Shown here piece by piece: positions 16,013 through 25,133 of a stretch of 64,000 nucleotides of DNA. How positions within the stretch are numbered: position 1 is the first letter of the stretch; each line of letters opens with the position of its first letter. A model generated the notes under the pieces. That model was not told the origin of the DNA and searched no databases. It saw nothing but the letters and a program-made list of their open reading frames with translations. The DNA is taken from NCBI GenBank assembly GCA_963695195.1, contig CAVOGE010000007.1, positions 1,302,001 to 1,366,000 on the forward strand, given 5' to 3'. Source of the stretch: CF-167 sp963695195 (GTDB lineage: Bacteria; Chloroflexota; Limnocylindria; QHBO01). The position numbers and the translations under genes are program-made.

Positions 16013-17175
16013 CAGGGGGCTCCTTCCTCGGTCTGAACTGGGGCGCGGCCGTCATCGAGAGTGGTCACGCTGATCACGAAGGTGTGCTGAGGCTGCCAGG
16101 TGAGGCGGACCGGGTGTCCATCGGCCAGCGCCTCGGCGGCGCCCCCGGTCTCGAGGTTCTGTGCGTAGACGGTGAGTCGGTGACCATCCTTGGTCTTGAC
16201 AAGGTATTGCGTGCTCACGCCGATGTAACTCGCGTCGAGAATGGTGCCGTCCAGGGCGTTCAGCGTGCCGTCCACGGCAGCCGCTCCGGCGCCTTCCTCC
16301 AGCGGAGTGACCCGCAGCTTTTCGGGCCGAACGCCGATGCGCACGGTCGCGCTGCCATTGATCGCCTCCCCGGGCGCGCGGAGGACGGTGCCGTCGGCGA
16401 TGCGGACCGATACGAACGAATCGTCCCGACCGATCACGGACCCGCCCAGCAGATTGCTGACGCCCAGGAAGCCGGCCACGAACTCGGTGCGCGGACGCTC
16501 ATAGAGCTCCTCCGGCGTGCCGAGCTGCTCGATCCGACCGGCGCGCATGACGGCGATCCGGTCAGACATGGTCATCGCCTCTTCCTGGTCGTGGGTGACG
16601 TAGATGAAGGTGATGCCGACCTCGGTCTGGATTCGCTTCAGCTCGATCTGCATCTGCTTGCGCAGCTTCAGGTCGAGGGCGCCCAGCGGCTCGTCGAGGA
16701 GCAGCACCTTGGGATGGTTGATGAGCGCGCGGGCGAGGGCAACCCGCTGCTGCTGTCCACCGGAAAGCTGCGACGGCTTTCGGCCCTCGTAGCCCGGCAT
16801 CTCGACGAGTTCGAGCATCGCGACCACGCGCTGGTCAATCTCGGCGCTGTCGACCTTCTTGCGACGGAGGCCGAAGGCCACGTTGTCGCCGACGGTGAGG
16901 TGCGGGAAGAGTGCGTAGTTCTGGAAGACGGTGTTCACGTCGCGCTTGAACGGCGGCAAGCCGGTCACGTCGGCGTCGCCAAGGTAGATCGTCCCGGAGG
17001 TCGTCTCCTCGAAGCCCCCGATCATCCGCAGCGTCGTGGTCTTGCCACAGCCGGACGGGCCGAGCATCGAGAAGAACTCGCCCTGCTCGACGTCGAGCGA
17101 CAGATCGTCGACGGCGACGATCTCGTGGAAGCGCTTGGTGACCCGATCGAGCCGGACGTCGATGGCGGAAGGCAC
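16012..17175 (-). CDS. potA: Polyamine-type ABC transporter ATPase, PotA-like
   Basis: 387 residues from GTG 17175 with GAGGA upstream. The ABC domain has Walker A (LGPSGCGKTTTLRMIGG), Q-loop (VFQNYALFPHLTV), signature (LSGGQQQRVALARAL), Walker B (VLLLDEPLGALD) and the His switch (VTHDQEEAMTM). The C-terminal TOBE domain (about 270-370; GVRPEKLRVTP) is regulatory in PotA. It energises uptake through the PotB/PotC-like permeases encoded downstream. First gene of the operon; the 131-nt gap to the divergent acyl-CoA dehydrogenase must contain its promoter. Confidence 0.93.
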   Translation of the reverse strand: MPSAIDVRLDRVTKRFHEIVAVDDLSLDVEQGEFFSMLGPSGCGKTTTLRMIGGFEETTSGTIYLGDADVTGLPPFKRDVNTVFQNYALFPHLTVGDNVAFGLRRKKVDSAEIDQRVVAMLELVEMPGYEGRKPSQLSGGQQQRVALARALINHPKVLLLDEPLGALDLKLRKQMQIELKRIQTEVGITFIYVTHDQEEAMTMSDRIAVMRAGRIEQLGTPEELYERPRTEFVAGFLGVSNLLGGSVIGRDDSFVSVRIADGTVLRAPGEAINGSATVRIGVRPEKLRVTPLEEGAGAAAVDGTLNALDGTILDASYIGVSTQYLVKTKDGHRLTVYAQNLETGGAAEALADGHPVRLTWQPQHTFVISVTTLDDGRAPVQTEEGAP

Positions 17176-17293
17176 TCAGCAATCCTCGTCACGGAGTGTG
17201 CGCACCGGCCTGTCGCCGGAGCGGCACTGAGCGGAGTATAGGGAAGCGCGTCCACCCCATGCGCTGCCTTCGTCGTCCCCGCGGGAGGTGGGC

Positions 17294-17299
17294 TAGACT
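17294..17299 (+). promoter_or_regulatory. -10 box of a leaderless promoter (acyl-CoA dehydrogenase)
   Basis: TAGACT lies 7 nt before ATG 17307 and decides that start over the in-frame upstream ATG codons. Confidence 0.5.
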
Positions 17300-17306
17300 C
17301 GGCCCG

Positions 17307-18455
17307 ATGGACTTTGCCCTCACCCCGGAGCACGAAGAGATCCGCCGGACCGTCCGCGACTTCGCCGAGCGCGAGGTGGCCCCGGTCGTCGACGAGATGG
17401 AGAAGGCGCGGGAATTCCCCGCCGACATCGTGCGACGCGCGGCCGCATTGGGGTTGCTGGGCGTCCCGTTCCCCGAGTCGGTCGGCGGCACCGGGCTGGA
17501 CAGCGTCGCGTACGCGATCACCGTCGAGGAACTGTCGCGGGTCTGGGGGTCGCTGGGGATCATCGTCAGCGCGCACACCAGCCTTGGCTGCAACCCCCTC
17601 TACCTCGCCGGCACGACGGACCAGAAGGAGCGGTTCCTGCGTCCGCTGGCATCGGGGGAGAAGCTCGGGGCGTACGGGCTGACCGAGGCGGAGGCCGGAT
17701 CGGATTCGCGCGGCACGCGCACCCGGGCCGTGCGCGACGGAGACGAGTGGGTGATCAACGGATCGAAGCGCTTCATCACCAACGCCGGCGTGGCCGGCAC
17801 CTACATCATCACCGCGGTGACCGATGGAGCGGCTGTGGGGCGGATCAGCGCATTCATCGTCGATGCCGATGCGCCCGGGTTCAGCATCGGTCGCATGGAA
17901 GACAAGATGGGTCTCCACGCGAGTAATACCGGTGAGCTCCTGTTTGACGATTGCCGCGTTCCGGCGGGCAACCTGCTCGGCGAGGAGGGGGGCGGGGATC
18001 GGCTCTTCCTGCAGACCCTCGACGGCGGGCGGATCGGCATCGGCGCCATGGCCCTCGGGATCGCGCAGGCGGCGTACGAGGCGGCCGCCTCGTACGCGAA
18101 GGAGCGCAAGCAGTTCGGCCGCGCCATCGCCTCGTTCCAGGGGGTCGCCTTCAAGATCGCGGACATGGCGACCCGCATCGACGCGGCGCGTCTGATGGTC
18201 TATCGCGCCGCCTGGCTGAAGGACCGGGGGCGGCCGTATGGCACCGAAGCGGCGATGGCCAAGCTCTTTGCCAGCGAGGTGGCGCGCGACGTGACCAACG
18301 ACGCGGTGCAGATCCACGGCGGGTACGGCTACGTCGTCGAGTACCGGGTCGAGCGCTACCTGCGCGACGCCAAGCTGACCGAGATCGGCGAGGGGACCAG
18401 CGAGATCCAGCGGCTGGTCATCGCGCGCCACCTGCTCGGCGTCCGCGCGATGTGA
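17307..18455 (+). CDS. Acyl-CoA dehydrogenase
   Basis: 382 residues, the normal length. FAD-dependent alpha,beta-dehydrogenation of an acyl-CoA thioester, passing electrons to ETF. Visible features are the N-terminal helical domain opening MDFALTPEHEEIRRTVRDFA, the FAD/substrate segment YGLTEAEAGSDSRGT, the WVINGSKRFITNAGVAG strand, the C-terminal KERKQFGRAIASFQGV and IHGGYGYVVEYRVERYLRDA with the usual helix end EGTSEIQRLVIARHLLG. A catalytic Glu in the short/branched-chain position is probably the E of that EGTSEIQ segment, so a short-chain or branched-chain substrate is likely. The next gene, an acyl-CoA synthetase, overlaps by four bases (GTGA) and would supply its substrate. Confidence 0.92.
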   Translation: MDFALTPEHEEIRRTVRDFAEREVAPVVDEMEKAREFPADIVRRAAALGLLGVPFPESVGGTGLDSVAYAITVEELSRVWGSLGIIVSAHTSLGCNPLYLAGTTDQKERFLRPLASGEKLGAYGLTEAEAGSDSRGTRTRAVRDGDEWVINGSKRFITNAGVAGTYIITAVTDGAAVGRISAFIVDADAPGFSIGRMEDKMGLHASNTGELLFDDCRVPAGNLLGEEGGGDRLFLQTLDGGRIGIGAMALGIAQAAYEAAASYAKERKQFGRAIASFQGVAFKIADMATRIDAARLMVYRAAWLKDRGRPYGTEAAMAKLFASEVARDVTNDAVQIHGGYGYVVEYRVERYLRDAKLTEIGEGTSEIQRLVIARHLLGVRAM

Positions 18456-20419
18456 CCGGGCCGACCTTCGGGACCGCCTCGGCGGCTGCCGCATGGCGGC
18501 CATCGGCGGAGTACCTGGGCCGGAGCCGCCTGCGGCGATTCTTGACCGATACCGGGTCCGCCGACCTCGAGGCGCTCCAGGCACGCGCCGTGAAGGACCC
18601 GGCCTGGTTCTGGGAGGCGGCGGCGCGGGACGTGGGCGTCCGGTTCAACCCGCCACCGAGGAGCGTGCTCGACACGTCGCGCGGGATCGAGTGGGCGCGC
18701 TGGTTCGACGGCGCCGGCTTCAACTACGTGCGCATGGCGGTCGACGAGCCCGCTGCCGCGCACCCCGACGAGATGGCGCTGGCCTGGGAGGGCGAGGACG
18801 GCGAGGTGCGCCACTTCACGCGATTGCAGCTGCGCTGGGCGGTGGATCGCGCCGCACGGGCGATGGCGGCGCTCGGGGTCGCACGCGGCGACCGGGTCGG
18901 CATCTTCCTGCCGATGATCCCCGAGGCGGCGATCGCCGTCCTGGCGGTGGGCAAGCTCGGGGCGGTCTACACGCCGATCTTTTCCGGCTACGGCGCGGCG
19001 GCGGTCGCCAGTCGGCTGGGCGACTGCGGCGCAAAGCTGCTCGTCACCGCCGACGGGTTCTGGCGGCGCGGCAGGGCGGTGGCCATCAAGCAGGTCGCCG
19101 ACGAGGCGCTCGCCGCGGCGCCATCGGTCGAGCACTGCCTGGTCGTGCGAAGGCTGGGAACCGAGGTCGCCTGGAATCCGCCGCGCGACGTGTGGTGGGA
19201 CGCGGCGGTGACATCGGTCCCAGCAGAGCCGTTGGAGTCGGTCGCCACCGACGCGAACGACCCGTTCATGATCATCTACACCTCGGGGACCACCGGGCGA
19301 CCGAAGGGTGCGCTGCACGTGCATGCCGGATTCCCGCTCAAGGCAGCCGTGGACCTGGCGCACTCGTTCGATCTGCAGCGCGGCGACAGCCTCTTCTGGT
19401 TCACCGATATGGGCTGGATGATGGGTCCCTGGGAGGTCGCCGGCGCACCGATGCTGGGCGCCACGCTGGTGATGTACGAGGGGACACCCGACTTCCCTGG
19501 CCCGGACCGGCTCTGGTCGCTGGTCGAGCGCCACCGCGTGACGCACCTGGGGATCAGCCCCACCGCGATTCGCGCGCTGATGGCCCACGGTACCGATCCG
19601 GTGCGGGCGCATGACCTCTCGTCGCTCCGCGTGCTCGGCTCGACCGGTGAGCCGTGGAACCCGGACCCGTGGTGGTGGCTCTTCCGCGAGGTGGGCGGGG
19701 AGCGGCTGCCGATCATCAACTACTCCGGCGGCACGGAGATCTCGGGCGGGATCCTGGGCTGCACGACGATCACGCCCATCGCCCCGTGCTCGTTCGCCGG
19801 CCCGTGTCCGGGGATGGCGGCCGACGTGGTGGATGCTGATGGGCAGACGCTCCGGAGTGACGTCGGCGAGCTGGTCATCCGGCAGCCCTGGCCAGGGATG
19901 ACCCAGGGATTCTGGGGCGACGATGATCGCTACCTCGACGCGTACTGGCGTCGCCTGCCCGGGACGTGGGTGCACGGCGACTGGGCGCGGATTGACCCCG
20001 ACGGGTTCTGGTACATCTCGGGGCGATCTGACGACACGATCAAGGTGGCGGGCAAGCGGATCGGCCCCGCCGAGGTGGAATCGGCGGCGGTCGCACACCC
20101 GGACGTGGCCGAGGCGCTCGCGGTGGGCGTGCCGGACGAGGTGAAGGGGGAGGCGCTGGTCGTCTTCGTGGTGCCGCGAGCTGCCTCGGGTGGGACGGCG
20201 CCGGATCTGGCGGCCGCAGTTGGAGCCGCTGTCACCGAGCAGCTCGGCAAGTCCTTCAAGCCGTCCGCGGTGCATGTCGTACCGGCTCTGCCCAAGACGC
20301 GCAACGGCAAGATCCTGCGTCGGTTGGCCCGCGCTGCGTACCTTGGTCTTGACCCTGGCGATGCGAGCTCGCTCGAGGACCCAGCCACGCTCGACCCCAT
20401 CCGCAGCCTGAGAATCTGA
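18452..20419 (+). CDS. Acyl-CoA synthetase (acetyl-CoA-synthetase-like, AMP-forming)
   Basis: 655 residues from GTG 18452. Two-step adenylation then thioesterification of a carboxylate. After an ACS-type N-terminal cap, it shows the P-loop YTSGTTGRPKGALHVHAG, the aromatic motif WFTDMGWMMGPWEV, the ATP-binding region NYSGGTEISGGILG, the hinge motif GRSDDTIKVAGKRIGPAEVE and the catalytic Lys in PKTRNGKILRR. Domain order is that of acetyl-/propionyl-CoA synthetases, but the substrate pocket cannot be read here. It is coupled to the acyl-CoA dehydrogenase, so activation of a short or branched acid followed by oxidation is the likely pathway. Confidence 0.9.
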   Translation: MTGPTFGTASAAAAWRPSAEYLGRSRLRRFLTDTGSADLEALQARAVKDPAWFWEAAARDVGVRFNPPPRSVLDTSRGIEWARWFDGAGFNYVRMAVDEPAAAHPDEMALAWEGEDGEVRHFTRLQLRWAVDRAARAMAALGVARGDRVGIFLPMIPEAAIAVLAVGKLGAVYTPIFSGYGAAAVASRLGDCGAKLLVTADGFWRRGRAVAIKQVADEALAAAPSVEHCLVVRRLGTEVAWNPPRDVWWDAAVTSVPAEPLESVATDANDPFMIIYTSGTTGRPKGALHVHAGFPLKAAVDLAHSFDLQRGDSLFWFTDMGWMMGPWEVAGAPMLGATLVMYEGTPDFPGPDRLWSLVERHRVTHLGISPTAIRALMAHGTDPVRAHDLSSLRVLGSTGEPWNPDPWWWLFREVGGERLPIINYSGGTEISGGILGCTTITPIAPCSFAGPCPGMAADVVDADGQTLRSDVGELVIRQPWPGMTQGFWGDDDRYLDAYWRRLPGTWVHGDWARIDPDGFWYISGRSDDTIKVAGKRIGPAEVESAAVAHPDVAEALAVGVPDEVKGEALVVFVVPRAASGGTAPDLAAAVGAAVTEQLGKSFKPSAVHVVPALPKTRNGKILRRLARAAYLGLDPGDASSLEDPATLDPIRSLRI

Positions 20420-20426
20420 GCGGCCG

Positions 20427-22649
20427 ATGCGCGCGCGCCGGGTGGCGGCTGCTCTCGCGCTGATCTTGGTTCCGATGCTCGCCCTACCCGTCCGCGCCGC
20501 GGAGCCTGCGCCGCTCCCCGCGGAGCCGGGTGCGCGCGTGCTCGACGGCGAGGTGGTCGCCGCCACGACCGGCGACATCAACGGCGATGGCGTGGCGGAC
20601 CTCGTCCGCGTGGTCCGCAGCGACAGCAATCCCACGCTCCTCGCGGTGGACGCCTGGAGCGTGGACGCGGCGGGATCGTGGACGCATCACGAGCAGGTGC
20701 CGCTTCGTCGCGAGGCGAGTGTCGATCGCCAACTGAGCGGGCTGCCACGTCCGGATGACGATGGGATGCTGCCGGTCCGGTTCGGCGACCCGGTCGGATT
20801 GCTGGTCGTCGGGTCTGCAGCGTCGACGCCGGGGGGCTCGCACGTCATGGTGGCAGCCATCGGCACTGCCGACGAGGATCCGGCCTGCTGCCTGACGATC
20901 TGGGAGGTCGAAACCGCGGGGAGCGCGGCCGCTTCATCGGTCGCGCTCGATCTGGCGCTCGCGTCGGGCCGCGGCGCAGCCTGGATCGTCGCCGCCCGGC
21001 TCGATCCCGACGGCGAGGGTGACCATGACGAGATCCTGGTCGGCGACGCCGACGGCGCGGGTATGCCAAGGCTCACCGTGCTCGGCTGGTCGGGGGGCAG
21101 GTATCGCGAGATTGCTCGTCGCACATATCCGCTCGGAAGCACCCTGCTCACCTGGGACGGCAGATCTACCCGGGCACCGTGCCTTCTTGAGACGAGGAGC
21201 GCGGAGGTGGCCGTGCTCGGTCCGCCTCCGGCTGTCGACGAGGACCCGAACACCTTCACGTATGACCTTTCCGTGCTTGGCCTGAGCCAGGGGAGGCTCA
21301 CTGCGGCGGCTGCCGCCGTGCCCCCGCGCTACGCGCAGATTGAGGGCGTTCGATCCGATGGACTGTTGCTGTACTCGGTTGATCTGGCGTCGCCGTGGTT
21401 TGGGTGGGCATGGCCGGGCGGCTCCGACGCCCCGATCCCAAGGCTGGATGCGAATGCGCTGGCGACCGCCATCGGCGGCAGCCCGTGGAACCCCCTGCTG
21501 CTGCCTTCCACGTCAGGCCCGATAACGGATGCGAACGCGCCGACGACCATCAGGGACGAATGTTTCGCGGAGATCGCCAGCCTGCGCACCGGTCAGGTTG
21601 CGGCGCGGTTCCCAGGGCGATTCGTGGGCGGCACCGTGGAGTCGGTGTCCCTGTTGCCTTATCGCGGCGAGATCCCCGGCTTCAGCGAATACAACAATGG
21701 CGCCGGCGTGATCGTTGACGGCAACCTGCTCAGGGTCTGGCCGATCCGCGCGGCGCAGGTTGTGGCGTCGGCAGCCCTCCCCGGGATGGTGCCGATCGGA
21801 TTGGTCGGGCCAAACGGCGGCTGGATGGCGCTCGCCGAAGCGCCTCGCTTCCCCGTCCAGAACCGCGGCCTCAGGCTCGACACGTACCAGGTCGGAGACG
21901 CCGCACGCGTTTCGGTGGCGCCGGCGGATCAGGTCCTCAGTCCAGAAGCCGGGAGCGGCTCGTTTCACCCGCGCCTGGTGGGGGCTGTGCTCGATCCGAC
22001 GAGCGCGCTGGGCGACCTGCTCACGAGCGGCGCCGGATTCAGGGCTGAGGTCGAGGTGCCGCCCGGCTCCCGCCTCTTCGTGGCGCCTCTGGGCGAAGGC
22101 TTCCCGGTCGATCCGACGTGGGAGGGCCGCGCTGACGATGGGCATGCGGTCCTTCAGGTCGCAATCCCGGCGGGTCGGAACTCGTTCAACGTCCGTGGCT
22201 TCGTGGTGACACCCGCCGGCCACGGGTACACGGTCGCATGGCACGTGCGAGTACTGAGCGGGCCCCCGCCGCTGGAGGTCGAGGCGGAGTGGGCCTCTCT
22301 CGGCTTCGAGGTCCCGCTGCACGGATCTACCGACCCCGGCGCCGTGCTCCTGGTGGATGGGGACGCTGTGGCTGTCGCTGCCGACGGAACGTTCACTACG
22401 CGCGTCACAGTCCCGCCGTGGCCTACCCGCGTGGTCGTCGAGACGGTCGACCTGGTCGGGAACCGGACGTCGACGACGCTCAGCGTCGTCGGGCTGCTTG
22501 ACTACCGGCAGCTCCCCTGGATTCAGATCATCGTGGTGCTCACCGTGTTCGCGGGCGCGGGCCTCTTCCTGCGGGCGCCTCGGCTGCGGCCACCCTCGGC
22601 GACGCCGCACCTCGACGACGGCACGCTCGAGGACCTCGACGACCGCTGA
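20427..22649 (+). CDS. Large secreted protein with FG-GAP-like and Ig-like parts, C-terminal anchor
   Basis: 740 residues. A signal peptide (MRARRVAAALALILVPMLAL, AxA near residue 24) is followed by a calcium-binding-like FG-GAP element (TGDINGDGVADLVRVV) and a similar acidic element (ARLDPDGEGDHDEILVGDAD), suggesting the start of a beta-propeller. Near residues 610-690 is a bacterial Ig-like module (STDPGAVLLVDGDAVAVAAD). One membrane helix near 705-722 (QIIVVLTVFAGAGLFLRAP) and an acidic cytoplasmic tail follow, so it is anchored outward-facing. Seven bases separate it from the acyl-CoA synthetase, yet function looks unrelated. A role in surface or cell-envelope interactions is inferred only. 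Confidence 0.8.
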   Translation: MRARRVAAALALILVPMLALPVRAAEPAPLPAEPGARVLDGEVVAATTGDINGDGVADLVRVVRSDSNPTLLAVDAWSVDAAGSWTHHEQVPLRREASVDRQLSGLPRPDDDGMLPVRFGDPVGLLVVGSAASTPGGSHVMVAAIGTADEDPACCLTIWEVETAGSAAASSVALDLALASGRGAAWIVAARLDPDGEGDHDEILVGDADGAGMPRLTVLGWSGGRYREIARRTYPLGSTLLTWDGRSTRAPCLLETRSAEVAVLGPPPAVDEDPNTFTYDLSVLGLSQGRLTAAAAAVPPRYAQIEGVRSDGLLLYSVDLASPWFGWAWPGGSDAPIPRLDANALATAIGGSPWNPLLLPSTSGPITDANAPTTIRDECFAEIASLRTGQVAARFPGRFVGGTVESVSLLPYRGEIPGFSEYNNGAGVIVDGNLLRVWPIRAAQVVASAALPGMVPIGLVGPNGGWMALAEAPRFPVQNRGLRLDTYQVGDAARVSVAPADQVLSPEAGSGSFHPRLVGAVLDPTSALGDLLTSGAGFRAEVEVPPGSRLFVAPLGEGFPVDPTWEGRADDGHAVLQVAIPAGRNSFNVRGFVVTPAGHGYTVAWHVRVLSGPPPLEVEAEWASLGFEVPLHGSTDPGAVLLVDGDAVAVAADGTFTTRVTVPPWPTRVVVETVDLVGNRTSTTLSVVGLLDYRQLPWIQIIVVLTVFAGAGLFLRAPRLRPPSATPHLDDGTLEDLDDR

Positions 22650-22672
22650 CCCGGCTCGCCCCCGATCATCGG

Positions 22673-22678
22673 TACACT
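22673..22678 (+). promoter_or_regulatory. -10 box of a leaderless promoter (DUF1015 gene)
   Basis: TACACT lies 6 nt before ATG 22685. Confidence 0.45.
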
Positions 22679-22684
22679 CACGCC

Positions 22685-24034
22685 ATGCCCCTCGTTCGGC
22701 CGTTCCGCGGCCTCGGCTACGCGCTGGAGCGCTTTGCGTCTGCAACCCTGCCCGCGCGCATCCGCCTGCCCGACGAGCCGGAGCCCGGACCCGGGCGGCG
22801 CGTGGCCGACCTGACCGATCTCGCCTGCCCGCCGTACGACGTCATCGGTCCTGCCGAACAGGCCGGCCTGTTCGCTCGAGATCCGCACAACGCGGTGCGC
22901 GTCGAGCTCTCCGCCGAGCCCGATCCGCACGCCGCCGCCGCCGCGACGCTGGCCGCCTGGCTGAGCGACGGAACGCTGGAGCATCGCGCGCACGCATCGG
23001 TCTATTACTACGCCCATGCGCAGCCGGCGAACCCCGATGAGCCGACCGTCACCGGGATCCTGGCGCGGGTCCTGCTGGAGCCGTTTGGCGCCGAGGTCCG
23101 GGCGCATGAGCACACCCTGTCCGGCCCCAAGGCCGATCGCCTCGCGCTCCTGCATGCCACGCGCACCCAGCTGAGCCCGATCCTGGCGCTCTATTTCGAC
23201 CGATCCGACCGCTACCGCCACGTGATGAGTCGAGCCTGGACCGATGAATGGCGCGCCCGCGACGCTGACGGCCTGCTGCACACGCTGGCCGCGGTCGATC
23301 CCGACGACCGACTGGTCAGCTACCTGTCGCGACAGCGCCTGTTCATCGCCGATGGGCACCACCGCTACGAGACGGCGCTCGCCTACCAGGCGACCGTCCG
23401 CGCCGACCCGCGGCTGACCGACCTGCCACCCGGCGAGCTCGCGGCCGACTGGATCATGGTCGTCCTGGTCAACGCCGAGATGGAGGAGCTCGAGATCCGT
23501 GCCACCCACCGGCTGATCCTTGATGCCGATCACGACGCGCTGCGCTCGCTCATCAGCAATGCCGATCCGCTCTGGCAGTCGATCCCGGTCGCACCGGATC
23601 AGTTGGTGGCCCGGCTGGACGAGTTGCGCGAAGCCCCGCATCCCGTCTTCGGCCTGGTGCTGCCCGATGGTGAAGGTCACCTGCTGGTCGGCGATCCGGA
23701 CGCGGTCGAGGACCGCATGCGACGCGAACCGTCGAGCACCGCCGTGCAGCGGCTCGACCTCGCCGTGCTCCACGCGGCGATCCTCGGCGACCGGATGGGG
23801 ATCGATGCCGCCTCAGTCGCCGCGGGCGGGCGGCTGGCCTACACTAGAAGCGCCTCTGAAGCCGTGGCTGCGGTGGCGCGCGGCGACGCGAAGGCCGCCT
23901 TCCTGGTACGCCCGACCCGACTCGAACAGCTCGCCGCAGTGGCGATCGCCGGCGACGTGATGCCGCAGAAATCGACCTACTTCTATCCCAAGCTGTTGAC
24001 CGGCTTGGTCTTCAACCCGTTGGAGGATGCGTAA
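22685..24034 (+). CDS. DUF1015 family protein
   Basis: 449 residues, full-length for the family, soluble. Recognisable blocks are the N-terminal VRPFRGLGYALERF, LACPPYDVIGPAEQAGL, the strongly conserved RQRLFIADGHHRYETALAYQ and the C-terminal MPQKSTYFYPKLLTGLVFNP. Biochemical role of the family is unsettled; the HHRYE motif and its resemblance to a catalytic or nucleotide-binding site have led to annotation as a HTH-domain or kinase-like protein in places. It has its own leaderless promoter and is followed 3 nt later by an alpha/beta-hydrolase-fold gene on the same transcript. Confidence 0.9.
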   Translation: MPLVRPFRGLGYALERFASATLPARIRLPDEPEPGPGRRVADLTDLACPPYDVIGPAEQAGLFARDPHNAVRVELSAEPDPHAAAAATLAAWLSDGTLEHRAHASVYYYAHAQPANPDEPTVTGILARVLLEPFGAEVRAHEHTLSGPKADRLALLHATRTQLSPILALYFDRSDRYRHVMSRAWTDEWRARDADGLLHTLAAVDPDDRLVSYLSRQRLFIADGHHRYETALAYQATVRADPRLTDLPPGELAADWIMVVLVNAEMEELEIRATHRLILDADHDALRSLISNADPLWQSIPVAPDQLVARLDELREAPHPVFGLVLPDGEGHLLVGDPDAVEDRMRREPSSTAVQRLDLAVLHAAILGDRMGIDAASVAAGGRLAYTRSASEAVAAVARGDAKAAFLVRPTRLEQLAAVAIAGDVMPQKSTYFYPKLLTGLVFNPLEDA

Positions 24035-24037
24035 CGC

Positions 24038-24898
24038 GTGGTCCAGGCAATCAAGCGCGACGAGGTCTACATCGAGCCCGAGGGGATCTACGTCGAGACC
24101 CAGCAGCCCGAGCGACGCAGCCGCAAGCCACCGCTGTTGCTGGTCCACGGCGCATTGGGCGGTTCGTGGATGTGGTCGGACTTCGGCGCGTACTTTGCCG
24201 AGCGCGGCTGGGAGGCCCACGCCATGAATTTCCGCGGGCACTTCACCTCCGACGTGGCCGACCTGAGCGCCACCCGGATGCGCGACTACGCGGCCGATAT
24301 CGGGGTCGCCGCCCGCCAGCTCGGCCGTGCGCCGGTGATCATCGGGTGGGGGATCGGTGCCCTGGCGGCGATGCTGTATGCAGAACAGAGCGCGGTCCTC
24401 GGACTGGTCCTGCTTGCGCCCTCGCCGCCTGCCGACGCCCTGCCACGGCGCCCCTCCGAGCACGAACTCAACGATGTCCCCCCGGTCTACGACGCTGCCT
24501 GGTGGGGATGGCTGCAACCGTGGGATCGCCTGCACGAGATCTACCCCGACATGAACGACGACGAGCTGGAGAAGATGCAGGAGATGCTCGACGGGGCGCG
24601 CGAGTCGGGCAGCGCAAGACGCGAGCGGATGTTGGGCGTGGCGGTCGACGCGAACCGTATCAGTGCGCCGACGCTGGTCATCGGGGCGGGCCTCGACGAC
24701 GTGATCCATCCGTCGGAGGCGCGCCGCACCGCCGACCTGCTGGGCGCGACGTACGAGTACTTCCCCGCCGCCAGTCACTTCGGGCTGGTAATGGGGTCGC
24801 AGACCTGGCCGCAGGTGGCTGGCTCCGTGCTCGGCTGGCTCGAGGAGCGCCGCCACGGGATGGTCACTGCCCACGCGGGTTCCGGCGCCGCGCGCTGA
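24038..24898 (+). CDS. Alpha/beta-hydrolase-fold protein lacking the nucleophile serine
   Basis: 286 residues from GTG 24038, three bases after the DUF1015 stop, with GGAGG upstream. The fold is clear: LLLVHGALGGSWMWSDFG (oxyanion HG motif), MNFRGHFTS, the nucleophile elbow, a cap region, the acidic residue in VIGAGLDDVIHP and the His in AASHFGLVMG. The elbow reads IIGWGIGALAAM, so the usual G-x-S-x-G is G-W-G-I-G with Gly where Ser, Asp or Cys should stand. The protein is therefore unlikely to be a normal serine hydrolase. It may be a cofactor-independent enzyme, a binding protein, or inactive. Operon partner of DUF1015. Confidence 0.85.
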   Translation: MVQAIKRDEVYIEPEGIYVETQQPERRSRKPPLLLVHGALGGSWMWSDFGAYFAERGWEAHAMNFRGHFTSDVADLSATRMRDYAADIGVAARQLGRAPVIIGWGIGALAAMLYAEQSAVLGLVLLAPSPPADALPRRPSEHELNDVPPVYDAAWWGWLQPWDRLHEIYPDMNDDELEKMQEMLDGARESGSARRERMLGVAVDANRISAPTLVIGAGLDDVIHPSEARRTADLLGATYEYFPAASHFGLVMGSQTWPQVAGSVLGWLEERRHGMVTAHAGSGAAR

Positions 24899-25015
24899 CA
24901 GCAACTCTGGATGGCGTCCGGGACTGCCGGCCTGCCCAAACCCGGCTCGGTTGAGCCCTTCACGGACCCCTTGCTATACTCCGCCGAGCCCGATGAGCTC
25001 CTCATCGGCACCCGT

Positions 25016-25092
25016 GCCGCATTCGTCTAGAGGCCCAGGACACCGCCCTCTCAAGGCGGAGATCACCGGTTCGAATCCGGTATGCGGTACCA
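25016..25092 (+). tRNA. tRNA-Glu (anticodon CTC), CCA encoded
   Basis: Complete cloverleaf. Acceptor arms 25016-25022 and 25082-25088 pair over seven positions (first pair G-U). The anticodon stem CCGCC/GGCGG encloses loop CTCTCAA with anticodon CTC and U33. The T arm is ACCGG TTCGAAT CCGGT. Discriminator A and CCA end at 25092. The 3' end from the T loop on is repeated at 25651. Confidence 0.95.
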
Positions 25093-25093
25093 G
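25073..25093 (+). repeat. tRNA-Glu 3'-end repeat, left copy (attL-like)
   Basis: T-loop to CCA end of the tRNA plus one base. It matches 25651-25671 in 20 of 21 positions, the only difference being the discriminator base (A here, G there). Confidence 0.7.
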
Positions 25094-25121
25094 CATTCGT
25101 CGATCGCCCGCAGTCGCGCAG

Positions 25122-25127
25122 TAGGAT
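25122..25127 (+). promoter_or_regulatory. -10 box of a leaderless promoter (islet lipoprotein)
   Basis: TAGGAT lies 6 nt before ATG 25134, favouring that start over the GTG at 25131. Confidence 0.45.
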
Positions 25128-25133
25128 GCGGTG

